A stretch of 64,000 bases of DNA from Candidatus Sulfotelmatobacter sp. Lineage in GTDB: Bacteria; Vulcanimicrobiota; Vulcanimicrobiia; Vulcanimicrobiales; Vulcanimicrobiaceae. Below are positions 8,538 through 17,744 of the stretch, in pieces. Below the pieces are notes generated by a model. It had not been told where the DNA came from. It made no database searches and saw nothing but the letters and a program-made list of their open reading frames with translations. Numbering within the stretch: position 1 is the first letter of the stretch; every line of letters starts with the position of its first letter. The stretch covers positions 124,001-188,000 of the forward strand of contig DATJRY010000012.1 of the NCBI GenBank assembly GCA_035504415.1, given 5' to 3'. The position numbers were made by a program, and so were the translations under genes.

Positions 8538-9218
8538 ATGAGTCACGGAGAACCGGAGCGACAACCGGCGTGCGTCATCGCCGGGGCCGGGCCGCATCTC
8601 GGCCTGGCGATCGCGGCGCAGTTCGCAGCGCAAGGATTTGCGGTATACATCTTGTCACGCTCGCCGGCGCGGCTGGAGACTCGGCTCGAAGCGCTTCGGG
8701 CGGGAGGCTTCGCGGTCGAGGCGGCGCACTGCGACGTGACCGACTCGCGATCGGTCGATGTCGCGCTCGGCCGCGTGCGCCGGTGTCACGGCCACTGTGA
8801 CGTCTTGATCTACAACGCCTTCGCGGCCTCGCCGAAGAACGCGCTCGAGCTCGACGCGCAGACGCTGAGCGACGACGTTCGGGTCAGCGTCGGCGGCGCG
8901 CTGACGCTCGTTCACCAAACCGTCGCGGGGATGCGGGCCGCGGGCGGCGGGACGGTCTTGTTCACCGGCTGCTTGGAGCCCGCTGCCGAGGAGAACACCT
9001 CGCCGTCGGGTGCGATCGGCAAAGCCGGACTGCACGCCCTGGCCGAGTATCTGATGCGCGAGCTCGAGCCGGACGGCATTCGCGTCGGCGTGGTCTCGGT
9101 CAGCGCGGAGATCCACACCGCCGCCGGCTACGCCGGGCGCGCCGCCGAGTGCTTTTGGGACATGTTCGTGACCAGCGAGCGAAACTACGAGCCCCACGTG
9201 CGGGTGGTCGGATGTTAA
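8538..9218 (+). CDS. SDR-family oxidoreductase-like protein with degenerate active site
   Basis: A 226-aa Rossmann protein of the short-chain dehydrogenase superfamily. The nucleotide-binding turn is present in variant form (AGAGPHLG, ~15-22), and the DVTD motif (~67-70) and the strand VLIYNAF (NAG-equivalent) are recognisable. The catalytic Tyr of YxxxK is Gly158 (SGAIGK, Lys162 kept), and the usual catalytic Ser position reads Cys144 (LFTGCLE). It may bind NAD(P)H without classical SDR chemistry. The ATG at 8538 is chosen; the frame stays open far upstream without domain support. It is divergent from the XRE-GAF regulator. Confidence 0.8.
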   Translation: MSHGEPERQPACVIAGAGPHLGLAIAAQFAAQGFAVYILSRSPARLETRLEALRAGGFAVEAAHCDVTDSRSVDVALGRVRRCHGHCDVLIYNAFAASPKNALELDAQTLSDDVRVSVGGALTLVHQTVAGMRAAGGGTVLFTGCLEPAAEENTSPSGAIGKAGLHALAEYLMRELEPDGIRVGVVSVSAEIHTAAGYAGRAAECFWDMFVTSERNYEPHVRVVGC

Positions 9219-9267
9219 GCCGTGCTTTGCAGCCACCGCGCGCGTTCCGCGTTATGGTGAGCGCACG

Positions 9268-10188
9268 ATGACGACCAGGCAGACGTTGGTGTTCCGGTTC
9301 GCCCCGATGCTGGCGATGGTGGGGTTCGTGCTCATCTTCGGCTACAACTGGGTCGTCATGAAGGTCGGCGTCGCCGACATTCCGCCGTTCGCGTCCGCCG
9401 CGGCGCGTGCGCTCATCGGGGCCGCGACCCTGTTCGTCGTCATGCTCGCGATGCGCCGCTCGCTGCGGCCGCCCGCCTGGCGCCCCACCGTCGTGGTCGG
9501 ACTGCTGCAGACGACGGGGATGCTGGCGCTGGCGACGTGGGCCGTCGTCTCCGGACCGTCGGGGAAGGCGGCGGTCTTGGTCAACAGCATGCCGCTGTGG
9601 ATCCCGCTCTTCGCGTGGCCTCTGCTGGGCGAGCGCGTCGGCGCACGCTGGACGGCGATCGTCGTCGGCGTGCTCGGCATGGCGCTGATGATCGACCCGC
9701 GCAGCCCGACCGGTTGGCTCAGCGATCTTTCGGGCCTTTGCGCCGCGGTGGTATGGGCGGCGGCGGCCGTGGTGACGCGGCAGGCGCACCACGACGAAAC
9801 GTTCGATCCCCTCTCCTTCACCGCGTGGCAAGTGCTCATCGGCAGCGTGCCGCTGATCGCGCTGGCGCTGATCGTGCGCGGTGCGACGCCGCTCCTCACC
9901 ACCTCCGCACTGCTCTCCGTCGCCTATAACGGCGTGTTGGCCACGGGTCTCGCGTTCGCGCTCTTCACGTACGCGATCAAACGGCTACCGTCGTCGGCCG
10001 TCGGCGCCGCTTCCTTGAGCGTGCCGATCGTCGGCGTCGCGGCTGCCTGGCTGCAGCTCGGCGAACGTCCGTCGGCGCTCGAGTGGAGCGGCATGGCGTG
10101 CGTCGTCGGCGCGCTCTACTTGATGGCCCATCCCGTCACGCTTCGCCGTACGCGCTCCCCCGAGCTGGCGCTGCCGCCGCACGTCTGA
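9268..10188 (+). CDS. EamA/DMT-superfamily transporter
   Basis: A 306-aa integral membrane protein with about ten hydrophobic segments in two EamA repeats (roughly residues 10-145 and 155-290). The first repeat begins FVLIFGYNWVVMKVG, the usual opening of drug/metabolite exporters of the RhaT/YdcZ type. The length is typical of a full ten-TM permease. Substrate cannot be predicted. The aldo/keto reductase start lies 18 nt past its stop, so the two are probably co-transcribed. Confidence 0.88.
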   Translation: MTTRQTLVFRFAPMLAMVGFVLIFGYNWVVMKVGVADIPPFASAAARALIGAATLFVVMLAMRRSLRPPAWRPTVVVGLLQTTGMLALATWAVVSGPSGKAAVLVNSMPLWIPLFAWPLLGERVGARWTAIVVGVLGMALMIDPRSPTGWLSDLSGLCAAVVWAAAAVVTRQAHHDETFDPLSFTAWQVLIGSVPLIALALIVRGATPLLTTSALLSVAYNGVLATGLAFALFTYAIKRLPSSAVGAASLSVPIVGVAAAWLQLGERPSALEWSGMACVVGALYLMAHPVTLRRTRSPELALPPHV

Positions 10189-10205
10189 AGAAAGAGGAAG
10201 TGGTC

Positions 10206-11243
10206 GTGGAACTCACCGAGATCGACCGGACGAACATTCGCCTTTCGCGCATCGGCTTGGGCACGTGGGCAATCGGTGGCTGGATGTGGGGCGGGCCCGA
10301 CGACGAGGCCGCCATCGCGACGATTCGGCGCGCGCTCGACCTCGGCGTCACGCTGATCGACACGGCGCCGGCGTACGGACAAGGTCACGCTGAAGAAGTC
10401 GTCGGCCGGGCGCTCGAAGGCAGGCGCGCGGGGGCGGTCATCGCGACGAAGGTGGGCCTCGAATGGGACGAGCACGGGACGCCGCACCGCAACGGCTCCG
10501 CTGCGCGAATCCGAGCCGAAGTCGAAGACTCGCTGCGGCGCCTGCGTACCGACTACATCGACGTCTACCAGGTGCATTGGCCCGATCCCGACACGCCGAT
10601 GGAAGAGACGGCGCGTGCGATGGGATCGCTCTACGAGGCGGGCCTCATTCGCGCGGTGGGCGTGAGCAACTTCTCGCCGGCGCAGATGAGCGAATTCGCG
10701 AAGTTCGCGCCGCTGCATACCGTGCAACCCCCATACAACCTGTTCGAACGCGAGGCCGAGCGTGACGTGCTCCCGTTCGCACGCCGGCACGAACTGACCA
10801 CGCTGACCTACGGCGCCCTCTGCCGCGGGCTGCTGAGCGGGACGCTGACCGCGCAGACCAGATTCACCGGTGACGATCTGCGGCGTGTCGACCCGAAGTT
10901 CCAACCGCCGCGTTACGAGCAGTACCTGCGCGCCGTCGCGCGCCTGGACCAGCTCGCGCGCACGCGCTTCGGCAAACGGGTGATCCACCTCGCGCTGCGG
11001 TGGGTACTCGGCCAGCCGGGCGTCGGCGCGTCCCTCTGGGGCGCGCGGAAGCCCGATCAGCTGAGCGCGTTGCCGGGAGCGCTCGACTTCACCCTCGACG
11101 ACGCGACGAAAGCCGACATCGACCGCATCGTGGCGGAAGAAGTCCACGATCCGGTCGGTCCCGAGTTCATGGCTCCGCCGCTTCACGCGACGGTGAGCGG
11201 CGGAGGACGGTTCAGACGCTCTGCTTCTTGTGCGCGCAGCTGA
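10206..11243 (+). CDS. aldo/keto reductase
   Basis: A 345-aa NADPH-dependent aldo/keto reductase. The catalytic tetrad is complete: Asp52 and Tyr57 (DTAPAYG), Lys82 (ATKVG) and His124 (QVHWPD). The SNFS motif and the GALCRGLLSG loop that precede cofactor binding are present. The start at GTG 10206 has AAGAGGAAG at good spacing; the frame is open further upstream but overlaps the transporter. The last ten codons overlap the convergent small metal-binding-like gene. Likely reduces a carbonyl substrate; no specific substrate inferred. Confidence 0.88.
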   Translation: MELTEIDRTNIRLSRIGLGTWAIGGWMWGGPDDEAAIATIRRALDLGVTLIDTAPAYGQGHAEEVVGRALEGRRAGAVIATKVGLEWDEHGTPHRNGSAARIRAEVEDSLRRLRTDYIDVYQVHWPDPDTPMEETARAMGSLYEAGLIRAVGVSNFSPAQMSEFAKFAPLHTVQPPYNLFEREAERDVLPFARRHELTTLTYGALCRGLLSGTLTAQTRFTGDDLRRVDPKFQPPRYEQYLRAVARLDQLARTRFGKRVIHLALRWVLGQPGVGASLWGARKPDQLSALPGALDFTLDDATKADIDRIVAEEVHDPVGPEFMAPPLHATVSGGGRFRRSASCARS

Positions 11244-11409
11244 AGTAGTCGGGCCGGCCGTGCACGGGCGTGCAGGTGACCTCCATGTGCCGCGACACGT
11301 GATGATCGTGGCGACAGGACGCTTCTTTGCAGATTGCGCCTTGGTTGGTGGCGTCACACTGCGGGCCGGGATGCTCGTGCACTTCGGTTTCCATCGTCGG
11401 TGCGGTCAT
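11212..11409 (-). CDS. small Cys/His-rich protein, putative metal binding
   Basis: A 65-aa protein with five Cys and several His in a short span: CDATNQGAICKEASC, then HDHH, then single Cys residues near VTCTP and FSCAH. This pattern suggests a zinc or iron-binding mini-protein. The ATG at 11409 has a strong ribosome-binding site (AGAGGAG). It overlaps the 3' end of the aldo/keto reductase by 32 bp on the opposite strand. No family recognised. Confidence 0.6.
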   Translation of the reverse strand: MTAPTMETEVHEHPGPQCDATNQGAICKEASCRHDHHVSRHMEVTCTPVHGRPDYFSCAHKKQSV

Positions 11410-11501
11410 GTCGAGAGCTCCTCTGCGGGATCGGTGAGGGCTCGATTCTATCATCGGGGACGGCGAAAGTCTGCCAAGCGACAGTGGACAATTCGTATCC
11501 C

Positions 11502-12368
11502 GTGAGCAGTGTGTGGCGCGCGGACGATGAGCGATCGGGGACGCTCGGCAGCCTCCTCAAACGGTGTCGCGCCCGCCTCGAGCCGGACTGCCGTTCGTTC
11601 GGCCCACATTTGCGCCTCCCGGTTCGCGTGGGGAAGGCGGTCACGCAGGAAGAGCTCGCCGAGGCCGTCGGGATCAGCCGCCAGTGGTACGCAATGCTGG
11701 AGAACGAGCGCCCGCCGCGCGTCTCGGCCGCGCTGCTCGCACGTCTCGCCGAGGCGCTCGTGATGGATCGTACGGAGCGCGACGAGCTGTTCCGGCTCGC
11801 GCTCCCCGAGCTCCGTTCCGCGCAACTGACGGATCGCTCGCGCGCGCTGCTGGGGATCCTGCGACCGCTGCGACGGCTCACGCGACACTTGTTGGCTGCC
11901 ACCTCGGAAGCGGAGGTGCTCACGATGATCTGCGAGCACGCGATGACGGAGTTGCGCCCCGACCTCGCGGTGGGCCGAACGCGAGTCGGCGTCGGCCGCT
12001 GGGAGTATGCGGGGGCGGGCGACGACTCCGGCGGCGAGCGCGTGCAGCGGCTCGACGAGTTGCTTCGCGAGCGCAAGGGAGAAGCGGCCGTCGATCACGC
12101 GCTGTGCTACCCGGTCATCGCCCAGCCCGGCGAGATCCTGACCCGCTACGAACGCGACCATCGTCTCCCGGACCAATCGGCGACCGATCGCGGGGAGCTC
12201 GATGCCGTGGGTTGGCCCGACCTCTCGTTTGCGATCGCGTGCGTTCGAACCCCGCGCGGCTTCGTCGGTCGCGTCCTGCTCGTTCACCAGAGCGGTCACG
12301 AATACTCCGAGACCGAACGCGCGGAGCTGAGCACGCTCGCGGAGTTGGCATCGCTCGTTTTGCGCTGA
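11502..12368 (+). CDS. XRE-family regulator with GAF-like sensor domain
   Basis: A 288-aa paralogue of the regulator at 7560-8411: N-terminal HTH (TQEELAEAVGISRQWYAMLE), the FRLALPEL block, then a ~170-residue sensor domain ending TLAELASLVL. The start is uncertain; GTG 11502 and GTG 11511 both fit, and I chose the first. The region upstream contains no other gene on this strand after the aldo/keto reductase. Expected to regulate a nearby gene in response to a small ligand. Confidence 0.75.
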   Translation: MSSVWRADDERSGTLGSLLKRCRARLEPDCRSFGPHLRLPVRVGKAVTQEELAEAVGISRQWYAMLENERPPRVSAALLARLAEALVMDRTERDELFRLALPELRSAQLTDRSRALLGILRPLRRLTRHLLAATSEAEVLTMICEHAMTELRPDLAVGRTRVGVGRWEYAGAGDDSGGERVQRLDELLRERKGEAAVDHALCYPVIAQPGEILTRYERDHRLPDQSATDRGELDAVGWPDLSFAIACVRTPRGFVGRVLLVHQSGHEYSETERAELSTLAELASLVLR

Positions 12369-12384
12369 CGCGGCAGCGCGCGCG

Positions 12385-13263
12385 TTACCGCTGCGGCGTC
12401 AAGGCGAGATAGGCTCCGACGACGTCGCGATCGCCGAAACCCGCGGCCAGCGCACGGTCCCATTGGCCCGCAACCGAGTCCGCTGCCGGCAGCTGCTGAT
12501 GCCGTCGCTGCGCCTCATCGATTGCGAGGTGCAGGTCTTTGGCCGCGAGTGCGAGCGAGAAATCCGGATCGAACGCGTCGTGTTCGATTCGGTCGAGCTT
12601 CGCCAGCGCCCAGGGCGCGTTGAGGGCGGTGCTGGCGAGACACGCGGAGACGTCGCTCAACGCGAGGCCCAAGGACTGCGCCAGCGCGGCCGTCTCGGCG
12701 ATCCCTTCGCCGAGTATGGCGAGCCACGTGTTGAGCACCAACTTCATACGGGAACCGGTTCCGGGTTGGTCCCAACGTATCGTCTTCTTCCCGAGCGCCG
12801 CGAACACGGGCTGCAGCGTATCGAGCGCCGCGGGCGCACCGGATGCGAGGATCAGCAACGCTCCCTGCTCGGCGACGCCTTTGGACCCCGAGACGGGCGC
12901 GTCGACGAACTGGACGCCGGGTCCGTGCTCCGCCGCGAGCGCGATCGCGCGTTCCGTCCCTTCGACCCCGATCGTGCTCATCTGGAGCCAGATCGCGCCG
13001 CTGCGCATCGCCGCCAGCGCCCGCGGCATCGTCTCTTCGAGCGAAGCGATCGTCGGGACCATGGTGAGCACGACGTCCGCGCCGCGCACCGCGTCTTCGG
13101 GGGAGCTCGCAACCTGGACTCGGGACCGGTCGTCACCGAGCCGTTCGATCGCCGCCGGCGATCGATCCCAGACGCGAACCTGCATGCCCGCGCCGAGCAA
13201 GCGCCGGACGAAGGCCGTTCCCATCGTCCCCGTTCCGAGAACCGCGATGTCGAATGCTGCCAT
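12385..13263 (-). CDS. NAD(P)-dependent beta-hydroxyacid dehydrogenase (HIBADH/GLYR family)
   Basis: A 292-aa member of the 3-hydroxyisobutyrate dehydrogenase/glyoxylate reductase family. Residues 8-15 give the dinucleotide fold (VLGTGTMG); DAPVSGSKGVAEQG (~121-134) is the family substrate-binding signature; Lys174 in GSRMKLVLN is the conserved catalytic Lys. The length is typical. The ATG at 13263 is the natural start; the frame upstream is not homologous. It is convergent with the XRE-GAF regulator (16-bp gap) and downstream of the FUSC gene. Confidence 0.9.
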   Translation of the reverse strand: MAAFDIAVLGTGTMGTAFVRRLLGAGMQVRVWDRSPAAIERLGDDRSRVQVASSPEDAVRGADVVLTMVPTIASLEETMPRALAAMRSGAIWLQMSTIGVEGTERAIALAAEHGPGVQFVDAPVSGSKGVAEQGALLILASGAPAALDTLQPVFAALGKKTIRWDQPGTGSRMKLVLNTWLAILGEGIAETAALAQSLGLALSDVSACLASTALNAPWALAKLDRIEHDAFDPDFSLALAAKDLHLAIDEAQRRHQQLPAADSVAGQWDRALAAGFGDRDVVGAYLALTPQR

Positions 13264-13313
13264 GGTCCCCGGAGCGTAGCACGGCCGAAAACACCGGGCT
13301 GCAAAGCCTGGCT

Positions 13314-15185
13314 TTACATCGCGGTCGGGCGTGGAGTCTCCACCAGGCGATCGAGCGCCGCGCCCAGCGCTGCGACGAACGCAGCGGCGCTTCCCTCCAC
13401 GAACGCCGGCTCGGCGGGATCGGGCGGCGTAGCCGACGGGTTCGGCCACGCGGGGTCGTCGTCGATCATGTTCGACAAGCGGTCGAGCGTCTGGCCCACG
13501 CCGGCAACGACCGCCGCACCGGGCTGGTCGCGCGGTGCGCAGGCGGCGTTGCGCGCGTAGTACGTGCACAACTCGACGGAGCGCAGCCAGAGCCGCGCGA
13601 AGCGTGAGGCGCCGGCGAACGTCGGCCCGGAGCGGAGCGGCCGCACGCGCGTGCGCAGGCGCCGTACGGCGGCGTCGAAGCGACGGCTCGCGCTCTGCGC
13701 GTCAGCGACTCCCCCGCCGGCGATGGTGTCGATGCCATCCCGTAACGCTTGCAGCGCTGCGCGCGCGTCGGCGCGGAAGATACGTCGCGTCGAGGTCGGG
13801 AGGATCACGAAGGCGGCGAGGCCACCGCAGACGACGCCCGTCGCGACTTCGAACAGCCGCGTGAGCAGGACCCCTTCCGTGAACCGGCCGAGCAGCTCGT
13901 AGATCATCACCAGGCACACCGTCACGAAGAACCACGCGACGCCGAGGCCGACGCGTAGAAAATAGGCCGCGAACAGCAAGCCCAGAAAGAGCACGACGCT
14001 TTCGAGGGTGACGTCGTGCCGCACGAGCAAGCCGGCCCCGGTGCCCACGACGACGCCCAGCACGGTCCCGAGAAAAGCCGCCCAGGCGCGCGCCAGCGTT
14101 TCGCCGGCCGACGTCGTTCCGGTGTAGACGACGAACGTCGTCAGGACCGCCCAGTACCAGCGATCCGGCGCGATGCGCTCGCCCAGAACGATCGCGAGAG
14201 CCGCGGCGAGGGTCACTTGGATCGCTTGCCGCGTCGACGGTCGCAGCCGGTAGGCGACGGCATCGCCCGACTTCGTTGCTTCCGTGACGATGGCATTTCG
14301 TTGCGGGCTCGATGCATTCGGGTCGCCGGCGGCGGACGGCGTGACGTGATGAACCTCCGCGATCACCTCCGCCAGTGCACGATCCGTCGCCGCTCGATGG
14401 CCTCGGTCCGCGTCGAGGCCGACGTGCACCACGGTCCAATTCTCCGCGGCCACCTCGGTGCGGAAGATGAGGTCGTCGAACATCCCCGCGACGACGCCTT
14501 GCTCTTGCACGGCGAGCATCGTTTCGTTGACGCGAGCGTTGTTCATGACGACGAGCGCCGCGCGGTCGTCCGCCGACGCGGGACGCGCGGTCTCTTCCAG
14601 GACGAGGCGCAGCTGCGCGCGGACGGCTTCGATCACCCAAAACAGCGAGCCGCGCCGGTGTTTGGGCAATACGACGAATCGCGTAAAGAACGTCGATGCC
14701 GTCCCCAGGACGAGCGCCCCGGCGAGCGCCGGCAACAGCGCCGTTTGCGCTTCCACGAACAGCCCGAAGAAATACGCGAACGTCGCGACGATGCCCAGCG
14801 CCGTCCAGCGCGGTCCGTAGCGCCGAATGTAAATGCTGACGAACAGCACGACCAAGAACACGAGGTCCTCGTGAAGGACGTCGCCCATCGTCGCGCTCGC
14901 CAGCGCTAATCCGCCGATCGCGGGCAGCGGGACGAGCGCGGTCGTCAGCCGCCGGCACGCGACGGTGACGTCGTTCACCGCGATGCCGCTGATCCAGCTC
15001 GCGATCGCGCCGACCAGCACGACCACCTGCGCGCCGCCGTGCCGATCGGCGAACGCGAGCAGGACGACCGTCGTCAGGGCGACGGCGGCCGTCGTGCGGG
15101 CGGCCGTGTCGAGCCGCGCCAGACCGGGATCCGCGATGAGAACGCGGTCCCGGATGCGCTCGCCCATACTCGCTAGAAGCGCCAT
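13314..15185 (-). CDS. FUSC-family inner-membrane protein (aromatic acid exporter type)
   Basis: A 623-aa protein with two sets of hydrophobic helices (about residues 35-170 and 335-470) separated and followed by soluble helical domains, the layout of YccC/YhcP-type FUSC proteins that export aromatic acids or similar compounds. The ATG at 15185 follows GGGAGGGG, an excellent ribosome-binding site; the frame upstream of it is not plausible membrane protein. It is divergent, 26 bp apart, from the secreted hydrolase at 15212. Confidence 0.85.
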   Translation of the reverse strand: MALLASMGERIRDRVLIADPGLARLDTAARTTAAVALTTVVLLAFADRHGGAQVVVLVGAIASWISGIAVNDVTVACRRLTTALVPLPAIGGLALASATMGDVLHEDLVFLVVLFVSIYIRRYGPRWTALGIVATFAYFFGLFVEAQTALLPALAGALVLGTASTFFTRFVVLPKHRRGSLFWVIEAVRAQLRLVLEETARPASADDRAALVVMNNARVNETMLAVQEQGVVAGMFDDLIFRTEVAAENWTVVHVGLDADRGHRAATDRALAEVIAEVHHVTPSAAGDPNASSPQRNAIVTEATKSGDAVAYRLRPSTRQAIQVTLAAALAIVLGERIAPDRWYWAVLTTFVVYTGTTSAGETLARAWAAFLGTVLGVVVGTGAGLLVRHDVTLESVVLFLGLLFAAYFLRVGLGVAWFFVTVCLVMIYELLGRFTEGVLLTRLFEVATGVVCGGLAAFVILPTSTRRIFRADARAALQALRDGIDTIAGGGVADAQSASRRFDAAVRRLRTRVRPLRSGPTFAGASRFARLWLRSVELCTYYARNAACAPRDQPGAAVVAGVGQTLDRLSNMIDDDPAWPNPSATPPDPAEPAFVEGSAAAFVAALGAALDRLVETPRPTAM

Positions 15186-15211
15186 CTGCCCCTCCCGTGC
15201 TAGACTGGCGT

Positions 15212-16621
15212 ATGGGCGCCCTGCGCACAACATCCTTCGCGGCGACCGTGGTGCTCGCACTCTGCTCGACGACGGTCTCGGCGCGCGGTCAGAGCGTGCT
15301 CGAGTCACGCGGCGTTCCCGCGGTGGTCATCCTCGATCCCGGTGCGGCCGCGGTGTCGGCGCCGAGCCGCACGCTGGGCCGCCTGCTCCAGCGTGCCGGG
15401 TTCGCGACCCTCACGGTGACGCGCGACCCGCTCGGCGGCGCCGCCGTCCTCGCACGCCGGCCGTCGGTGCGCGGCGACGACGTCGCGATCGTCGGCTACG
15501 GAAGCGGGGCGTCGACGGTCCTCGCGACGATCGTCGAGCGCTACGCCCTCGCTGTTGCGCACCGGCCCGTCTTTCGATCCGCCGTGGCGTTCGCACCGGT
15601 ATGCGCGCGCCGCTATGGAGATTGGATCGGCCGGTCGCTGGCGGGCCAGGCCGGTCGGGGTTCGACCGGTGCGCCGCATCAGGGCGACGTCGCGCGCAGC
15701 GGACTGTATCGCACGGCGACGCCGCTCCTGATCGTCGGCGGCCAAGCGCAGTGCCGCGAGCTGGCGCGCGATTCGTACATGCACGAGTATTTCGTCCGCT
15801 ACGCGAGCGACGACGCCTCTGCCGGCGTGCAGTCGTTCCTTGCGCAGAACGCGCAGTATACCGACGTTTCGTTCCCGTCCACCCAGCCGGGCACCACGTT
15901 GACCGGCGAGCTCACGCGGCCCGCCGGTTCGGCGAGCGTGCCGACGATCATCATCTCGCCGGGCACCGCCGGCATCGAAGGCTTTTCGTTTTGGGAGCGC
16001 CCGTGGGCCCGGCGCCTGCGCGATCTCGGCTACGCGTCGCTCATCGTCGACAGCTACCTCTCGCGCGGCTCCGCCTGGAAGAACCACTGGCGGATCGACG
16101 CGCGCGCGACACGCGCGCGCGACCTGCTCGACGCGCGCGCGTATCTCGCCGCGCAGCCGTTCGTCGCGGCGTCATCCATCGGGCTCCTCGGGCGCTCGAG
16201 CGGTGGGACGACGATCTTCGCGGCGATCGTTCAGGACGCGAACGCGCCGGCGAGTCCACCGCCCTTTGGGCTCGAGAGCCCGCCGCCGTTCGCGGTGGCG
16301 GTCATCGACTACGGCTACTGCCAGCTTGCCTACGGCGATTGGCCCGGAGGCGTGCCGGCACCCAGCGCCGCCATCGGGTACCGCACGACGGTTCCCGTGC
16401 TGCTCCAAGTCGGCGCGGACGATACCACGGTGTCCGCCGCCGCCTGCGGAGCGCTGGCGCGAAGCGCGCACCAGGTCGGCACTCCCCTCACGCTCGTGGT
16501 CTATCCGGACGTCGGCCATCGTTTCGACGCCGGGGTCGTCGAAACGCCGCCGGCCACCGTCCGCGCCTCGATCCAGCGCATCACGTCGTTCCTGGAAACG
16601 CAGCTCCGCGGTGCGCGCTAG
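15212..16621 (+). CDS. exported dienelactone-hydrolase-like protein with two alpha/beta halves
   Basis: A 469-aa protein with a signal peptide (about residues 1-26). The C-terminal half (~235-469) is a dienelactone-hydrolase-like domain with nucleophile elbow GRSSGG, acid in QVGADDT and His in VGHRFDAG. The N-terminal half (~30-215) looks like a second, incomplete alpha/beta-hydrolase unit with a GYGSGAS elbow but no obvious triad. The duplication within one chain is unusual. The ATG at 15212 is preferred over an upstream in-frame start at 15197. The lipoprotein esterase starts 4 nt after its stop, so they form an operon. Confidence 0.8.
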   Translation: MGALRTTSFAATVVLALCSTTVSARGQSVLESRGVPAVVILDPGAAAVSAPSRTLGRLLQRAGFATLTVTRDPLGGAAVLARRPSVRGDDVAIVGYGSGASTVLATIVERYALAVAHRPVFRSAVAFAPVCARRYGDWIGRSLAGQAGRGSTGAPHQGDVARSGLYRTATPLLIVGGQAQCRELARDSYMHEYFVRYASDDASAGVQSFLAQNAQYTDVSFPSTQPGTTLTGELTRPAGSASVPTIIISPGTAGIEGFSFWERPWARRLRDLGYASLIVDSYLSRGSAWKNHWRIDARATRARDLLDARAYLAAQPFVAASSIGLLGRSSGGTTIFAAIVQDANAPASPPPFGLESPPPFAVAVIDYGYCQLAYGDWPGGVPAPSAAIGYRTTVPVLLQVGADDTTVSAAACGALARSAHQVGTPLTLVVYPDVGHRFDAGVVETPPATVRASIQRITSFLETQLRGAR

Positions 16622-16625
16622 TCGC

Positions 16626-17735
16626 ATGCACGGTCCTCACGGCCCGCTCATGGCGGGCTTGTTGGCAACGCTCATCGGCGGGTGCGCGGGCAGCAGCGGC
16701 CGCGCCGCCGCGATCGCGGCGGCGACCGCGAGTCCGACGCTAGCGGCCGTCGGTGTCGGCGCCCCGGGCGAGTCCTCGTCGGCGATCCAGCACACGCTCG
16801 GCAACCAGACCTTCACCGCCACCAACGTCAACGGCACCGGGACCATCCCCGTTTTCGCGGCCAGCGCGGTCGTCGCGCCGCATCCCGGCATCACCCGCGT
16901 CGTCGTGATCGTCCACGGCGAGCAGCGCGACGCGGGCCAGTACTACGACGACGTGACCGACGCCGCGACCGACGCCGGCGCCGAGGCGAACGGCGCCTTC
17001 ATCGTGGCGCCGCAGTTCCTGAACACGACCGACGTGGACGATCCGCAGAACGCCGCGACGCTGCCCTCGACGACGCTCGGCTGGCGTGTCGACGAGTACA
17101 GCGACGGCAAGGATGCCCAGATCCCGGCCGCCGTCAGCGCGTTCGACGTGCTCGACGACCTGGTGGCCGCCTTCACCAACCGCGCCGACTACCCGAACCT
17201 GCAGACGATCGTCATCGCCGGTCATTCGGGCGGCGCGCAGCTGGTGGGCCGCTACGCGATCGTCGGCACCGGATACGAGAGCGCGATCGGCGCCGGGTAC
17301 GCCGTGCGCTTCGTCGTGGCGAGTCCGTCGAGCTTCCTCTACTTCGACGCCGACCGTCCGCGCCACGGCAGCTACGAACCCGGCAACGCGACCGCGTGTC
17401 CGACGTTCAACTCCTGGCGCTACGGTTTCGGTTCGGCCCCGCGCTATGTCGGCGGCGCCGACCCGTCTCAGCTGTGGCAGCGCTTCGTCGGGCTGAACGT
17501 CACCTATCTCTCGGGTCCGCGCGACACCAAGCGGAACGGCTCGATCGACCAGTCGTGCGGCGCCGAGGACGAGGGCGTCGACCGCATCGACCGCGCGCTC
17601 AAGTACTACGGATACCTGACGTTCCGCAACGGCGGCACGCCGATTCAACTGGAGCACGTCGTGCAAGGCGTCGGGCACGACGACCACGCCATGTTGACCT
17701 CGGCGCCGGCGATCGCCGCGCTCTTCGGTCCCTGA
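16626..17735 (+). CDS. lipoprotein with alpha/beta-hydrolase fold
   Basis: A 369-aa lipoprotein. The N-terminus has a short basic/hydrophobic stretch and a lipobox LIGGC with the acylated Cys at ~20. The mature protein carries VVVIVHGEQRD (oxyanion strand), a GHSGGAQ nucleophile elbow (~200) and a terminal GVGHDDHAM segment providing the His. It resembles poly(aspartate)-hydrolase/PHB-depolymerase-like secreted hydrolases. The start at ATG 16626 is needed for the lipobox. It is downstream of, and coupled to, the DLH-like protein, suggesting extracytoplasmic ester or polymer breakdown. Confidence 0.8.
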   Translation: MHGPHGPLMAGLLATLIGGCAGSSGRAAAIAAATASPTLAAVGVGAPGESSSAIQHTLGNQTFTATNVNGTGTIPVFAASAVVAPHPGITRVVVIVHGEQRDAGQYYDDVTDAATDAGAEANGAFIVAPQFLNTTDVDDPQNAATLPSTTLGWRVDEYSDGKDAQIPAAVSAFDVLDDLVAAFTNRADYPNLQTIVIAGHSGGAQLVGRYAIVGTGYESAIGAGYAVRFVVASPSSFLYFDADRPRHGSYEPGNATACPTFNSWRYGFGSAPRYVGGADPSQLWQRFVGLNVTYLSGPRDTKRNGSIDQSCGAEDEGVDRIDRALKYYGYLTFRNGGTPIQLEHVVQGVGHDDHAMLTSAPAIAALFGP

Positions 17736-17744
17736 CCGGGCGCT

